Shown here piece by piece: positions 1 to 12,586 of a stretch of DNA of 64,000 nt; position 1 is the stretch's first letter, and every line of letters begins with the position of its first letter. This DNA is from Liolophura sinensis. Its lineage: Eukaryota > Mollusca > Polyplacophora > Chitonida > Chitonidae. The notes below the pieces were generated by a model. That model was not told the DNA's origin. It did no database searches and was given only the letters and a program-made list of their open reading frames with translations. Location: NCBI RefSeq assembly GCF_032854445.1, contig NC_088299.1, positions 8,100,324 to 8,164,323 on the forward strand. The letters run 5' to 3'. A program made the translations under genes and the position numbers.

Positions 1-296
1 TTTAAACAATATCTTTAGTATCACCTTACAGGACAGCCTGATGCTGTAAGTGACACTGCATGTATGTGTTTTTGTATGTGAATATTAAACATTTAAGTTT
101 AGTGCACACTTACTTACTGGGACTGTAAACGCATCCAAAAGGATTGCTGGCCTGCTTTTTGTCTGGGTTTAAAAGCTCTGCATGATTACATCACTATCAA
201 ACCATAAAAAAAATTGCTCATGTTGTCCGACAGACAGTATATATAAAGGTTTTACCATGTTCGTACATCCATTTGTTGCTGTCTTGCTTAACACTC

Positions 297-523
297 GGGG
301 GCCTCCGTGGCTAAGTTGGTTAGTGCACTAGCACTAGTTCAAGTCCAGCTCATGCTGGCTTCCTCTCTGGCTGTACGTGGGAAGGTCTGACAGCAACATG
401 TGGATGGTTGTGGGTTTCCTCCAGGCTCTGCCCGGTTTCCTCCCACCATAATGCTGGCCACCGTTGTATAAGTGAAATATTCTTGAGTACAGTGTAAAAC
501 ACCAATCAAATGAAATGAAAAGC
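297..523 (+). mobile_element. tRNA-derived SINE (family S), internally deleted
   Basis: Begins at the A-box head GGGGCCTCCGTGGCTAAG, lacks about 50 bases between the A and B boxes, keeps the B-box-like AGTTCAAGTCC, the body and the CACCAATCAAAT tail. Confidence 0.85.
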
Positions 524-542
524 TTGACACTCAGCACTGAGA

Positions 543-655
543 GGTTATATAGAACAGAGGAAACAGGACTGGTTGGCCCAGTGTAAATGTGACTGGGTGA
601 GGTGTCATGTCATGTTTGGTGTACTTCAGTGGTGTCATGGACTTGCTCTGTCGCC
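543..655 (+). repeat. Fragment of second tRNA-related SINE family (tail part)
   Basis: Shares GGTTG.CCAGTGT..ATGTG and the repeated GGTGTCATGTC words with the better copy at 27858-28145. Confidence 0.45.
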
Positions 656-1284
656 AAGATTAGTAGTTTATGCGTACAAACCTGATGACTCCTCAACGTA
701 ATATGACTGAAAAATTATTAAGTATGCTGTAAAAATCCAAGCATACATATACATTACTTGTTTTATTTGACTGACAGCTATTTAAGTCCATACTCAAGGC
801 TTGTTTTCTTATGACCTTCAGCTTAAAGTCGGGTGAAACAGTACATAATTTGGTGGACCAGCCTTGCAAGGTACCTATAGAAGATGTACCTATTACCTAT
901 AAATATATTTAACAAAGTCCACAGTACTTCATGTAAGTAGAAATGAAAAGAAATGTGCTGGGAGCCTGCAGAATGTGGGAGTCCCAGCATTCCTTTCTGA
1001 AGCCATGGAAAATTTTCCATTTTACCCGTCCACATGGACGGCTTTCCTGGCAGCTATTCAACATAAGTATGTGTCATGTACAGCAGACTGTATTGCATAT
1101 AAATTACAGTATATACATGTAGATCAAACCTCTCTTCCCACCAGCTATTCATCTCTTCATACATATTCGTAATGCGATTGGAATGCCCTACATATACACA
1201 TTACAATAAGGGTTGAACTCTTAAGGAAAGCCCAGATCAAACCTCCGTCATCAATCCAGAATAAAAAGATGATTAATGTAAACC

Positions 1285-1382
1285 AAGTCATGGACTTTTG
1301 ATGTCTTGTGAAATTCCGTGTGTGAAAAGTACATGGTGCTTTCATGACCAATTCATGACCAGACATCAAAAGTCCATGACTT
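1285..1382. repeat. 21-bp perfect inverted repeat
   Basis: The arm at 1285-1305 is the exact reverse complement of 1362-1382, with a 56-base spacer. It could be a decayed fold-back element. No gene is recognised nearby. Confidence 0.8.
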
Positions 1383-1429
1383 GATCCATATAAATAAATT
1401 AAGCTGCAGACTGTTGGAAAAGTTTTCTT

Positions 1430-1695
1430 TCCAAAATGCAACCTGCAGATGATCGTGCCCTTCCCCTGGTCTTTGCCCAGTTTCCCCGCCATAGCTTTTA
1501 CAGCCGGTGGGGTGTTTCTGAGAACACATTCTGACAAAATTAACATGGGAAAGATAGTGAAAATAGGAGAACACAGCACAACAGGAAATGACACAGCCTG
1601 ATTTCAGATTCTGTCTAAATCTATGCCGTCGCATATTAAGTGAAATATTCTTGAGTACAGCGTAAAACACCAATCGAATAAATTAATAAATAAAT
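1430..1695 (+). mobile_element. Family S SINE fragment, interrupted
   Basis: The body (from about ACCTGCAGATG) and tail (ATATTCTTGAGTACAGCG, then AATAAATAAA) are recognisable, but unrelated sequence of about 100 bases separates them. Confidence 0.6.
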
Positions 1696-1699
1696 TCTT

Positions 1700-3240
1700 T
1701 TCAAAATAGTACCCGGAGTTTGCTTCCATGTGCGAAGCAAAGCTGCAACAATTTGACTGAGAGTAGGTCATAATTATCTTAGATGACAGTCTGGACACAT
1801 TAAACTTTTTCAAAATTTGACGAGAGCCTTCCATTTTAGCATGATAAGATTATGTATATAAAAGCATGTATATGTATTATGTATAAAAAAGATTAGAAGA
1901 AAGCTAACATGTTGGCCTATTTAATTTTTTCAAATCTTTATGACTCAACATTAACTGACGCAATATGTGGTTATGCATTCATCTTTTGTTCAATGTTTTC
2001 TGGGTAGCACTGCCTTTAAATCAGTTAGAGTGGTGACAAAGCTTTTACAAAGAGTCGATCAGCTCAGTTGTTTCAGCAAACAAATTTGTTTCCCAAGAAT
2101 TTGTTCTTTTTTTTTTTGTTTTGTTTTCTTTTTGTCAATTTGGGGAAAATAATTTGCTTTGAGGATAAACTACTACTAAAATAATACTAAAATATAACAT
2201 TGTGTCCTTCAAAATATATACATGTGCAGCAAAAATAGATGTATACAACACTGATAATTTTCAGACTGTTTCATAACTTTCAAGGTCATCCATTGTCACA
2301 CAACCTTCAGAAACATTGGTTTACCCCACAAGGGCACAAAAATGTACATTTTTTTTGTATTACGTTTCACTGAGCTGTTTATAATAACAACAGATGTCAT
2401 GGTAATGCAATCCAAGTTCATTCACCTGTTCCCAGTTCCGCTGTACATGGTGCAGAAGCCAGGGTACATTTGGACTCCAATGTCAGTGTGTCACAGTATA
2501 CTTGATGTGGATGGCAATCATGCGATCCATGTAGTGTTACATTTGTGCATGTTACATAACCTCGTAACCTAGGCCAATGAATTCTTGCTGACTGAATTTA
2601 GGTTTAATGGATATATATACCCAACTCCACACCAACGACTTCTGTTCAACTGGAGGACCCCCAACTCCTCCAATTTACACCCATTCTCCAAACATCACTT
2701 CGCCTCCCTTCACAATTTCAAAACATTTTCCCCCCACATTTTCACTTTTCTCAATTATCATAATTTTGTGGAACACTAATTATGAATGGGTATTGCATAA
2801 TGCGAAAGCATGGACAGTATAGATCCCCTCCCCCCCCCCCTTATTATGGGGTCAACAATGATTCTGCAAACTGCTATATTGCTCAGTGTGCATGGAAAAA
2901 TAATTGACATCCATTTAATTTCTATAGAGCACTCTACATGTGTCATCTGTAGGGATGTATTCTGAGAACAGAATATGGTTCACAAAACTTTCAGTTGTCA
3001 CTAAATTTTACGGCTGTATTCACCTGAAGCTTGGTATCCACTTTCAGGAGAACATAAAGGCCATAAAATGAGACTTTTTGATGCCAACACTTGAGTTTTT
3101 TGGTTATGAAATTATTCAAGCTTCACAAAAAACTCTTCAGGGCATAGCCCAAGATTAAGTGGGATTAGTCCATTATAATCAACCAAAATGTGTCTGGCCC
3201 GCTTGAAAAAGGGTAAACTTCAGATGAAATACACATGAAA
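1700..3240. other. Gene-free AT-rich stretch
   Basis: Only short ORFs without family features. There is a T-run at 2107-2117 and a C-run near 2827-2839. Nothing else seen. Confidence 0.5.
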
Positions 3241-3246
3241 TATATG

Positions 3247-3441
3247 TACACTAATTCTTCAAGAGAGAAGTATTGGGAGTAGAGAATTGATTTGCACAGT
3301 TTTATGAAGTTTGCATTGTTAATGACACAAACAAATCATTTCTTGCCTCACCCACCAGACAAGCGTCATTTTCATAATAATTGTATGCAAAGGCATAAAT
3401 TCCACTGAAAAAAGTGCTGAAAACATTGAAGATACACAGTA
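3247..3441. mobile_element. MITE-like element, family M2
   Basis: Starts TACACTAATTCTTCAA and ends ATACACAGTA. The interior shares ATGAAGTTTGCAT, AATGACACAAACAAAT and CACTGA.AAAAGTGCT with 4082-4299. Confidence 0.6.
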
Positions 3442-4081
3442 GGTCTGTATACTACACATGTATGCGATTACATCCTTTATGTATATTGATATATTACCAG
3501 TCCTGTGAGTTTGTTTAACCAGTATACCCGTGCCCTCAGACACTGTTTATTTCTTTTTTATCCTCATATCTAAGCTACAAAACATGAGCTCAGTATGGGA
3601 AGAAAATCACTCGTGTGTGAAAAGACCTTGACTAGGTTTTTGTGCTAAAATTCTCACCTTACACTTGGAATACTAGACACTTGAACTCTTGGTAACACGG
3701 CATACTTTAGCCTAAAGGGGCTTCAATCATGTCTCCATGTAAATCAGTGCACATTCAGCTATTACCCATTACAGACAGGACGCAAAACATTGACCACAGC
3801 ACCATTATTTATTATCATCATTATCTTCTGACAACAGAAAACCAAAATGTATATCCATTAAAACTCACGAGCCAAGCAATTTATTTATCAATTGAGATTT
3901 TCAATTTGATATTTACACTGTTCTATACCTACAGGCAGTAATTATTCAAACTTGCCCAAGTCATGTGAGAACATATGCAAATTTCATTACTGGTGTTTGA
4001 GTATTATATTGAACATTATTATATTTTATGGTACAGTGTATCTTGTTTAGACAGGTTATTTTAAACAGTTAAAATAATAAG

Positions 4082-4299
4082 TACCCTTAATTCTTCAACC
4101 ACTTCTGACACCAATATTTCAAACATTCTGAGAAATCTATGGGGTTTTATTGAGTAATGTACATGTAGTTAGCAGAGTTTTGTGAAGCTTGCATCTTAAA
4201 TGACACAAACAAATAATTTTGACAATCATTTTCATTATTGTTGTATGCATAACTTCCACTGAGAAAAGTGCTTCAGTGGTTGAAAAAAGATTTACAGTA
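4082..4299. mobile_element. MITE-like element, family M2
   Basis: 218 bp. The 5' end is TACCCTTAATTCTTCAACC, and the 3' end GGTTGAAAAAAGATTTACAGTA read in reverse starts TACTGTAAAT. The TA ends suggest a Tc1/mariner-type non-autonomous element. Confidence 0.65.
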
Positions 4300-4626
4300 A
4301 TTAATGTACACTGCACTATGTAATAGTGTCAAGAAAATTCGCCCATGCACCCAATTGTGCAGCTTCACCCTCATAAAGATATGATACACAAACAAGAATG
4401 TCTGCTTAGAACCTGTATGTGTTTGAAGACATGCATGTACCGGAACTCTTTTTATTTTTTGGGTACTGTAAATATTCGGAAAATCTCACATATATCCCCC
4501 GCCTAGATGCCTGAAATATTGAGAATGCTCTTGAAGCAGGTGGTTGATATATGCATGTTAGACTTGGGCACACATGTAAGCATGCGTATACTCTTTACTT
4601 GTTTGTGTACATGTAATGCTTATTCA

Positions 4627-4795
4627 CTTGTTCTCATGCTGGCTTCCTTTGATCATACGTGCATGGGAAGGTCTGCCAGCAACCTGCGGATGGTCGGGAG
4701 TTTCCCTTGGCTCTGCCTGGTTTTCTTCCACCATAATGCTGGCCATCACTGTATAAGTGAAATACTCCTAAGTACAGCAAAAATAAATAAATAAA
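4627..4795 (+). mobile_element. Family S SINE, 5'-truncated
   Basis: Starts at CTCATGCTGGCTTCC (after the B box), keeps the full body, and ends in an AAATAAATAAATAAA tail. Confidence 0.8.
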
Positions 4796-5040
4796 TGTAT
4801 ATTCTCTTGATTACAGAACAAGTCCTGACCACTGAAAAGTCTCTTCCTGTATGTTATGTCATGCACATATCAACAATAATCTAGTATTTTCTGACCTTGA
4901 ATTAGACAAAACATCATTAGAAAAGAGTTGCCTGAAAATTGTTCTTCTCTTTATAGTTTATTGGCCCACGTTATCATGAACATATACACATACTTACCAT
5001 ATTCTGGTATGTACATGTGAGGATAAAACAGACTCTAAAT

Positions 5041-5245
5041 CACCCTAAATTTCACCCACAAAAGTGCATTTTTAGAGGCATGCAAATAAGTGTCACAAAA
5101 TATTATTACTGGTGCTGAAACTTAAAATTTTCCAGTATAACATCATCCTATGTTCCAAACAAACTTCAAAACACCTTTCTAAAAAATAAAACTCTCCCAA
5201 TCAGGAAAAATGGGCAAATTAGTCATGGACGAAATTCATGGTCAT
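5041..5245 (-). repeat. Dispersed repeat family R3
   Basis: The reverse complement matches copies at 30075-30290, 32675-33003 and 53384-53570 (shared words TTCGTCCATGACTAA, TTGCCCATTTTTCCTGATT, CTCTAAAAATGCAC). It is about 200 bp with weak terminal inverted similarity, so possibly a MITE. Confidence 0.6.
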
Positions 5246-5390
5246 TCAGGGTATGTTCCATGTACATTTATAAATTCTTTTCTCCAAACATTGTAGCTAT
5301 AGAGTGCACAGGAATTAATACATGCGTACTTGTACTTTTTTATTAACTTATACTGCAATACTGATACATTTAATTCAGTGAGTGTTAATT

Positions 5391-5440
5391 TATTGATTTA
5401 TTGATTGGCGTTTTATGCCATACACCAGAATGACTGCGGC
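5391..5440 (-). repeat. SINE tail-like fragment
   Basis: TTTATTGATTGGCGTTTTA resembles the reversed family S tail, but the sequence that follows is different. An uncharacterised repeat probably continues to about 5700. Confidence 0.35.
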
Positions 5441-5699
5441 CACACCCGGCAGTGCCCAAGGTGTTTCTAAGATGCACATGGTATATGTGTCATGCCTATA
5501 TATTTCAGCTGGAACGTTATTTTAGGCGTGACAGGAAATAGCCCCCACCTTCATGCTTGCTAATTCCCCACTTCCCCTTGATACACTTTACCCATGGAAT
5601 CTAAAGTCCCAACAAGTACTTAATTATGGGGTTTAAGGTGGAAATCTGATAGGATCAAAGATGTCAAATGAACTGTAGTAGATTCAGACAACAGACATG

Positions 5700-8600
5700 T
5701 TTCCGGATGATCTGTGAAGTGTTTACTTTCTCAGTGAGATCATAGCCAATTTCCTCTGTTTTGTACCAGAGTGGCCTTTGTGCATTGTTAAACTTCCTGC
5801 ATTACTATACACTCCTGGGCTACAACATGTAAATAACACTTAAAAATCAGCAAGATAAGAACACAATAAAAGGAAAGCAATGCTAGAGAATATTATCTAA
5901 AAGACCTAAGAGTTTGAACTTTTAACACCCTTGAGCATATCTTCTAAATTGTCTTTAGATTCCAGCCATAGCTAAGGCACCACAATCCATCCCTGCGGTT
6001 ATCAGTAAAGGAACAAAATGCAGGAAAAAGTATAAAGCATATGATGTCATTTATACATGTATACAATGAGTTTATTTGTTAACTGTAAACCCACATTTCA
6101 CCTTCTTGTTAAAAGTGGTTCACTCCTGTGAATTAATTAGACTCTGTTTTGCAAATGTGGTTCACATCTGTGGATTAGAACCTATAAAGTTGTTAAAAGT
6201 GAATTAATTGTATCCTTTGATTTAATTATATCCTGTGAATATATTGTATCCTTCTTGCTTACACGTGCAGGTGCAAACAGTGTACATGTTCTGGCCTGCT
6301 ATATGCAACTGGTGTTGCCAGATTGTAGGCTCACATAACCAATACTGAGTGCACGGTCTTAAGCTCTTCAAAAAAGAAAACCTTAAAGCAACACATAGTT
6401 AATTATTATGTAATCAATAACAATCAATTTACTCTTTTCAGTACAGTGATTTGACTGGTAATGAATGAATAGACTGTAAATAACCATGCAATTACACACC
6501 TTTGCATATCAGCTAACATGTACCTGTGTTAATTAGGATAATTAACCTACAATTACCTATTCATAGGTTAACAATGAATAGTAGATGTTAAAAGTAATGC
6601 CTCTCCAAGTTCTTCATGAATTCTCTTCTATTTTAGATCTGGGATAATTTCACCATTCTACATTTATAAGTCAATATCTAATCAAATCACGCGCTAACAA
6701 ACCAGCTGGTGTAGTACATAGCGAACTTCAAACGCCCATAAGATAAACCCCATAGGTACATGTATATATCTCATCTGATACACCTTTTAACTTGAAACCT
6801 GGAGGGGCATGTCAATCTTCATGAATATGTACTGTGGCTGCAACAGGCTGGAACAACTGACACCAATATATTATGTTACATGTACAGTACATTAAATTAG
6901 TCCCTGCGGTAACAGTCATCTTCTACATGTACATGTTGCTGACCTGATTTATCTTCATCACAGCCAACATAATGCAAAATTCCACATACCATCTCCTGAG
7001 GGTTGCACCAAAATTCCTGTACCAAATCATACCAGAAATTCACCTGAATCATGCATAGATATATGTGGTTTAGGACGTAATCTGAGACATTCTTACATGT
7101 GAATCCAGCCAAGGTCACGCAGCTCTTATTTCATACCTGTTTATAAAAGACCCCATAATAAGGCTTGATTGTGAGGAAATATGTCCTCAAGCTATCAAAT
7201 CTGTTTCACTGTCAGCCATTGCATTCGTTTATCACAATTATACATGTACATGAGTGCTGTGTGAATCTCATACTGTACCAGGCTTTAGCAAGGTTAATGT
7301 TTAAAACACTAGTCTTAAAACTTGCTGATAATAAAATATACATATATATGGAACCATGCAGTGAAGTGTTTTCATTGGCTACAAACAAATCCAATGACAG
7401 CATAGAACCAATCAGAGAACAGAATCTACAGAGAGGCCTCCCCCTCTCCCTTTTGATAAAATTCCTCACAAAACATCCATACAGTGTCGTCTACGTGATA
7501 ATTAACAAGATTCATGACAAAACAAAGGTAACACTTGCGTCCATGATGTAAAAGTATATTGTACGTGAGCAATTGATGTATGTTAAGTCAGATGACAAAG
7601 TACTAGTGTAACCATGTGACAGTTATATTTACATGTAAGCCTACTGTGTTTAAAATATTTTATTGCACTTTGACCTACAGGTGTAGTATATACATGTACT
7701 GTTACTGACATTTGAATATCATCCCTAGAAAGCATGCTGCGCGATCTAGCATTGTTTCCTTTCTCATAAATGCTTTGTTTCCTCATGACACGTACATTGT
7801 CTTCAATCATATACTGCTTCAAGTAATACATATGACATAATTAATTTTTTTTTTTTAATATTTATTCGGTACAGTATAGTTATGCCATGGTTCAGTGATT
7901 TCCCCATGCCTATTCTCTCTCTCCAAAACACATGCAAGTGTGCCAACATAAAGGCATCTGTACAAGACAACATGTACCCATACCAATAAAACTTATGATG
8001 GCATTCAAAGATGCAAGAAAGGAAATTTAAAATGTGAGTTTTATATGAGCCAATAAAGTCATTTCTCACTCTAAAGTATATACTTAAATTTTACTTGATA
8101 GATTAACTAAGTTACACGGTGAGATTTATTAAAGTTTCGGGTTTCAAGAGTAGAATTTTTAAAGCAACAGTCTGGTTTGAACAAGTTCAAAAAAAGCTTC
8201 TTCCAAAATGTGCAATAGCAAAAACAAGGATTCAGTGCAGGAAAACAACTGATTGCATACAATTGCATGTACATGCAGGGTGTGTTAAAACAACAGTTCA
8301 CATTTACATGTACAGGTAAACACTGCAATCATGTCCTGTACTGCCAGACAACACACCTGTCCATTATGTCAACACAAATGAAACCATGCAGTGTAGACCA
8401 TTAGTTTAGCAGGCATGGCCAACCATGTATATATGTACAGGTATATGTACATATATACAGAGCCAGGTTAATCAGTGCAGTGAGGGAGGGGTGCTGATTT
8501 AATTAGACCTAAACTGAGCACATTTACATATGCATGGACATGTAATTTGCTCTCTGGAGCACCTTATTTTCAAAGTTGCCAACAACTGACCTTAATTATT

Positions 8601-9420
8601 TTTAGCACAGGCTAAATGTTACTTCATGAAAAAGTAACCCTTCATATCCAAGGAAATGCATGAATAATATTTAACTGTTTCAATGCAGTTCTACCTGTAT
8701 TACATGTTAATACCCTTGCAGGAATTTGTGGATGATTCATCCAAAGTAAACTACTAGTGAATATGCAAAGCTCTGACCAGCAAAATGAGTGGGAATTGTT
8801 AACAAGATGGTCACATACTAAAAACAATAGGATAATCAAGTATCCTGTCACACATGAAAGTCTCAATTCTGGCTTCCTTTGACAATATAGGATGTCAAAA
8901 TACCTGCAACTACATGTACGTCACTAATGGGCTTTAGCAGCATTTTTCAGTCCAAAACTTCATTGTCATGAATATCTGCGACTTTCATAACAAACAAGTA
9001 CATACATTCACACACGGTGTACTGTGTGAACACCTTCCATCAAGTGTATATGTACTTAAACAGTACATGTGTAAAAATTTAAAGTGTTCTATTGCTAGTC
9101 AACTTTATAGCGGTTCTTAAAAATCATTCTTAGGAGAGTCAATAAAAAGCCCATCAATACAGACTTTCTGATTTATGACTCCTGACACCTCAGCCACTTG
9201 AAATATAACTTTGGCTTAGCAATAGACATTATGAGGAATGTGAAACAATTACAGGAGAAGGTGCAAAAAAAGGTTATCTGATGGAAACTTATGGTAAAAA
9301 AACTTCATATCAAAGAATTTAATGAGGTCGCAACTTTAAGTCAGCTGGCCAGAAGAAAAACGCTATTTTGAGAAGGGTACATCTGTGTATTGAATTGCAC
9401 ATATTCCAAGACCAGAAACT
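5700..9420. other. Gene-free stretch
   Basis: AT-rich DNA with no supported gene. It holds a short hairpin at 8426-8459 (13-bp arms of TA/GT-rich sequence). Short ORFs at 6897-7118 and 7165-7551 lack any domain or exon context. Confidence 0.5.
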
Positions 9421-9424
9421 TGAT

Positions 9425-9525
9425 CATTTCTCTTGGTTGATCACCATAATGCTGACCGCCATGGTATATGTGAAATTTTCTTGAGGACGCTGTAAAACAT
9501 GATTCAGATAGATAAATAAATTGAT
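9425..9525 (+). mobile_element. Family S SINE, 3' fragment
   Basis: Only the last part of the body (ACCATAATGCTGACCGCC.., TTCTTGAGGACGCTGTAAAA) and a GATAAATAAA tail remain. Confidence 0.6.
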
Positions 9526-9654
9526 CATTTTAATGCCACTGCACATGGCCAATGAAAAGCCCCACAAAGGTCAAAGAAGGATGCAAAGAGTTCTCAAAAC
9601 AGGAAATAGAATTCTAATTAGCTTACATATAGTAGTGTTACACTTATTTATAAC

Positions 9655-9775
9655 CTTATCGCATGTTTGCAAGCATAGTCTGAAGGCATTATTCCGTGTT
9701 GACTGATAAATCTTTTTGCCTTGAAACTGGCCAATGTAATTTTGTCATCAGAATCAAATGACATTTTAAAGCTGT
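9655..9775 (+). mobile_element. MITE family M1 fragment
   Basis: Contains CTGAAGGCATTATTC.GTGTTGACTGATAAA and AAACTGGCCAATGTA, as in the complete copy at 38841-39060. The ends are lost. Confidence 0.65.
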
Positions 9776-10523
9776 TATCCAACAGCATGGTCCAAGCAAC
9801 TAGACTTTTACCACTTCACTTATGCCAAGCATAATTTACAACTGGTCAAGTACTGAAGACTAGAATAGAGATTAGGCATCTTTGGTCTTCTACCCATACC
9901 CAAGGACAAAAGACAGAGAGAATACACTGTTGTGAAGTTTGTGCTGGAGAGCAGAAGACAGAAAGCATACATTGTGGTAGAGCTGATGACCATTCCCACA
10001 GTAAACTGCAGTCAGTGGTTTCATGCAGTCTAGCACGAAGCTCTCGTGTTATTTACATAGGAGGGGTTTTGTCACAACACGAAGTATAAAAATAATTATT
10101 GGGGCACGGTGTGTGTGTTTGTTCAATGATTTTAAGCAATTTTAAAATTAACCATTTAAGCAAAGTTCATTGGCCATATTTGTAAATCAAACTAAAAATT
10201 TTTTACAATATGCATTGGGCAATCCACGTAAAAACTGTAAACAAAAAGTTTATCTCGATAGTTTTTTTTTTCAGATTATCAATAAAATTCAAATCATGTG
10301 TCTGGTAAAACAGCAGAAAACATCAAAAGTTGCTTCATATGTTCCTTATTAATACTCCAAAGTTTCCTTTTTCTAACTTTACCAGGTTTGGAGATATTGC
10401 AATTTTACAAGTTGACTAAGAATAATAATAATAATAATAAGACGAACAATTTATTACCCCTAATAATAATAGTCTGAACAATTTCAAGAGGCGTCCCTCT
10501 AGGATACTAGGCTGGACCCCTAA

Positions 10524-10592
10524 ATATGCATAAAATGCACTGAAAGTTGCTCCTTCATATGCAAAAAAAACTTGAGGAATTAGGGTAATTCA
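10524..10592 (+). mobile_element. MITE family M1, 3' end fragment
   Basis: TGCACTGAAAGTTGCTCC.TCATATGC, then TTGAGGAATTAGGGTA, the right terminus of family M1. It lies 150 bases before the LRR gene exon. Confidence 0.65.
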
Positions 10593-10710
10593 AGTACCTT
10601 TTTTAAATGTTGCAATTCAACGTTTCACATTTCCAACACAATATCTCTTCCAGCTTATGAGCTTCGGTTCCTGATCTGAATATGATTTTTAATACATTTC
10701 ATACTATTTC

Positions 10711-10741
10711 TATTTTTATTGCAGTTAGAGGTCAGCACCAG
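10711..10741 (+). promoter_or_regulatory. 3' splice acceptor and 5' UTR remnant of LRR gene
   Basis: A T-rich tract ends in GCAG at 10721-10724. The next 17 bases run to the ATG at 10742. This implies that an intron separates this exon from one or more noncoding 5' exons, which I could not locate. Confidence 0.65.
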
Positions 10742-12586
10742 ATGTCTCTACCATGGCCAAGGAGAATTCTTCCGCTTGTCCTTGTTGTTGTAACTACGTG
10801 GTGTGTTGGGCTTGGAGAAGAACAGATCTGCCCTTCCACTTGCCAGTGCCTCCTCCAAACGATGGCATGCAAGGGAGGTAACCTCGCAGATGTTCTCACC
10901 AAAGTTCCACGGCAGACGTTCAGCCTGGACATTTCTGCTGCAAAGTTTGCATTCCAGTTGGAACATCAGCATTTTAATCAATGCCAAGCAAAATACACCA
11001 TCCAAGATTTGACACTTAGAGGAAGCCAGATAAGCAGAATCGGTGAAAATGCATTTACAGCATTGGTCAACCTAAGAAAACTCAATCTCAGTCATAATTC
11101 CATTGGCGAAATGGCTAGTACATCACTACAAAGCGTGCGTGGTTTGACAGAGCTTGACTTGTCCAACAACCGACTGACATCCTTCGATATGGCATTCTCG
11201 AGTCAGAGTTCACTGACATATTTAAATCTTGCTCAAAATCGTCTTGGTACGATACGATCAGGATCCTTCCAGTCATTATCGCGTCTGGAGACACTCATTT
11301 TAGATGGCAACAAGTTGTCCGCTCTTCAAGGTCACACATTCCAAGGACTCCAGAGCCTTCGTCACCTTAGCATGCAGCGGTGTGGAATTCATCACATCCC
11401 TAAAGACTTGTTTTACATCATCCGAAAGCTTCGGACTCTCGAACTTCAGTCCAATTTTATTCGTGTCATCCCCAATTCACAAGACTTGCGCAACTTAGCT
11501 TTCCTACAGAAATTGAATTTGGATAACAACCAAGTTACAGAACTGGGGGATCTTCAGTTTGGAAGCATACCCATAGACAGTTTAAGTCTTTCACATAACC
11601 AAATCCATAAAGTACCAGTCAATACATTTAAATACTTTAATGCCAAATACGTAGATCTCTCTTTTAATCGTATAAACTGGCTACCTCCTAGGACATTTCA
11701 TCCATTGGCTCCAGAGATGACTCATCTGAATTTGGCAGGGAATTCATTATCAAACATTCCAAATGGAGTTTTTCAAGGTTTGTATAGATTACAACATTTA
11801 AATCTATCACGATGCAACATCATGTCCCTACCACCCAATGATTTTACCTCTTTGCAACAACTGCGTGTTTTGGACATTTCGGAGAACAGGCTACAAAATC
11901 TCTCTTGGGAAGTGACCGCTCAAATGAGGTCTTTGGCTTTAGTTAACATTCAAGGAAATCCATGGCACTGTGACTGTTACATTCAGCCATTGCGTGATTG
12001 GTTGAACGATTATTCGAATCAGCAGAGAATGGCATGTTCTCAGTCGGGAGATACAAAGAGCAGCAATTCCAGAAACTGCTGGGAACAGAGATGTAGTAGT
12101 CCTGAAGATATGCAGGAGTTAATAATTCAGCGCCTGGCTGACCAGCAGGTGGCGCTTTGTGCGACATCCACATCATCAGCAGGGTTGTCCCTTGATAACA
12201 TCATCATCATGGTTAGCGTGATAATCGTCATGGTGTCCGTCTCCATTTCTGTTATCGTCATCATGTGGAAAAAGCAGTGCTTCAAGAAGATTTTCAAACA
12301 CAAAGTGAAGAATGTGAAGCAGCCTCCTTATCAACCGTACACGAGTGACCAAGTCTCTGTTGATCTCGGGTCCATTAACGAATCTGATCGAGGATTTCCG
12401 CTTCGGACTTACATGCAAGCCCTTGAGGCAATGAATGGTCAGTTTTACGATATCACCCCAACAGACTCTAATCCCCGCAGTTCCGACCAGTATAACGGTG
12501 GCAGTGATTTTGCTGTGGAAACGCAGTCCCGCACCTGTTCGTCACTTCATTCCACCATTGTGGTGGGCAGAGAGTCTGCAGTCTAG
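10742..12586 (+). CDS. LRR type I transmembrane protein, single coding exon
   Basis: Predicted cell-surface adhesion or receptor-like protein of 614 residues. Residues 1-25 are a signal peptide (RR, then a Leu/Val-rich core). An LRRNT cap follows with Cys30, 34, 36 and 43. Then come about 13 leucine-rich repeats of 23-25 residues (LxxLxLxxN), from about residue 85 to 420. The LRRCT cap starts at NPWHCDC, and one hydrophobic helix rich in Ile/Val/Met precedes the basic stop WKK. The cytoplasmic tail is about 95 residues and ends ESAV. An upstream in-frame ATG at 10682 lies inside a pyrimidine tract ending in an acceptor at 10724, so the ATG at 10742 is the better start and there is an unseen 5' UTR exon. 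No Ig or FNIII domain is visible. The architecture resembles LRRTM- or LRRC-type neuronal proteins, but I cannot assign orthology. Confidence 0.9.
   Translation: MSLPWPRRILPLVLVVVTTWCVGLGEEQICPSTCQCLLQTMACKGGNLADVLTKVPRQTFSLDISAAKFAFQLEHQHFNQCQAKYTIQDLTLRGSQISRIGENAFTALVNLRKLNLSHNSIGEMASTSLQSVRGLTELDLSNNRLTSFDMAFSSQSSLTYLNLAQNRLGTIRSGSFQSLSRLETLILDGNKLSALQGHTFQGLQSLRHLSMQRCGIHHIPKDLFYIIRKLRTLELQSNFIRVIPNSQDLRNLAFLQKLNLDNNQVTELGDLQFGSIPIDSLSLSHNQIHKVPVNTFKYFNAKYVDLSFNRINWLPPRTFHPLAPEMTHLNLAGNSLSNIPNGVFQGLYRLQHLNLSRCNIMSLPPNDFTSLQQLRVLDISENRLQNLSWEVTAQMRSLALVNIQGNPWHCDCYIQPLRDWLNDYSNQQRMACSQSGDTKSSNSRNCWEQRCSSPEDMQELIIQRLADQQVALCATSTSSAGLSLDNIIIMVSVIIVMVSVSISVIVIMWKKQCFKKIFKHKVKNVKQPPYQPYTSDQVSVDLGSINESDRGFPLRTYMQALEAMNGQFYDITPTDSNPRSSDQYNGGSDFAVETQSRTCSSLHSTIVVGRESAV

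Noticed and set aside
7165-7551. 128-codon ORF at 7.2 kb
   Set aside because: Both strands are open over the same stretch, and the translation has no family signature or exon signals.
10682-10741. Upstream ATG of the LRR ORF
   Set aside because: It lies in a T-rich tract ending in a splice acceptor and would put a non-signal extension before a clear signal peptide.
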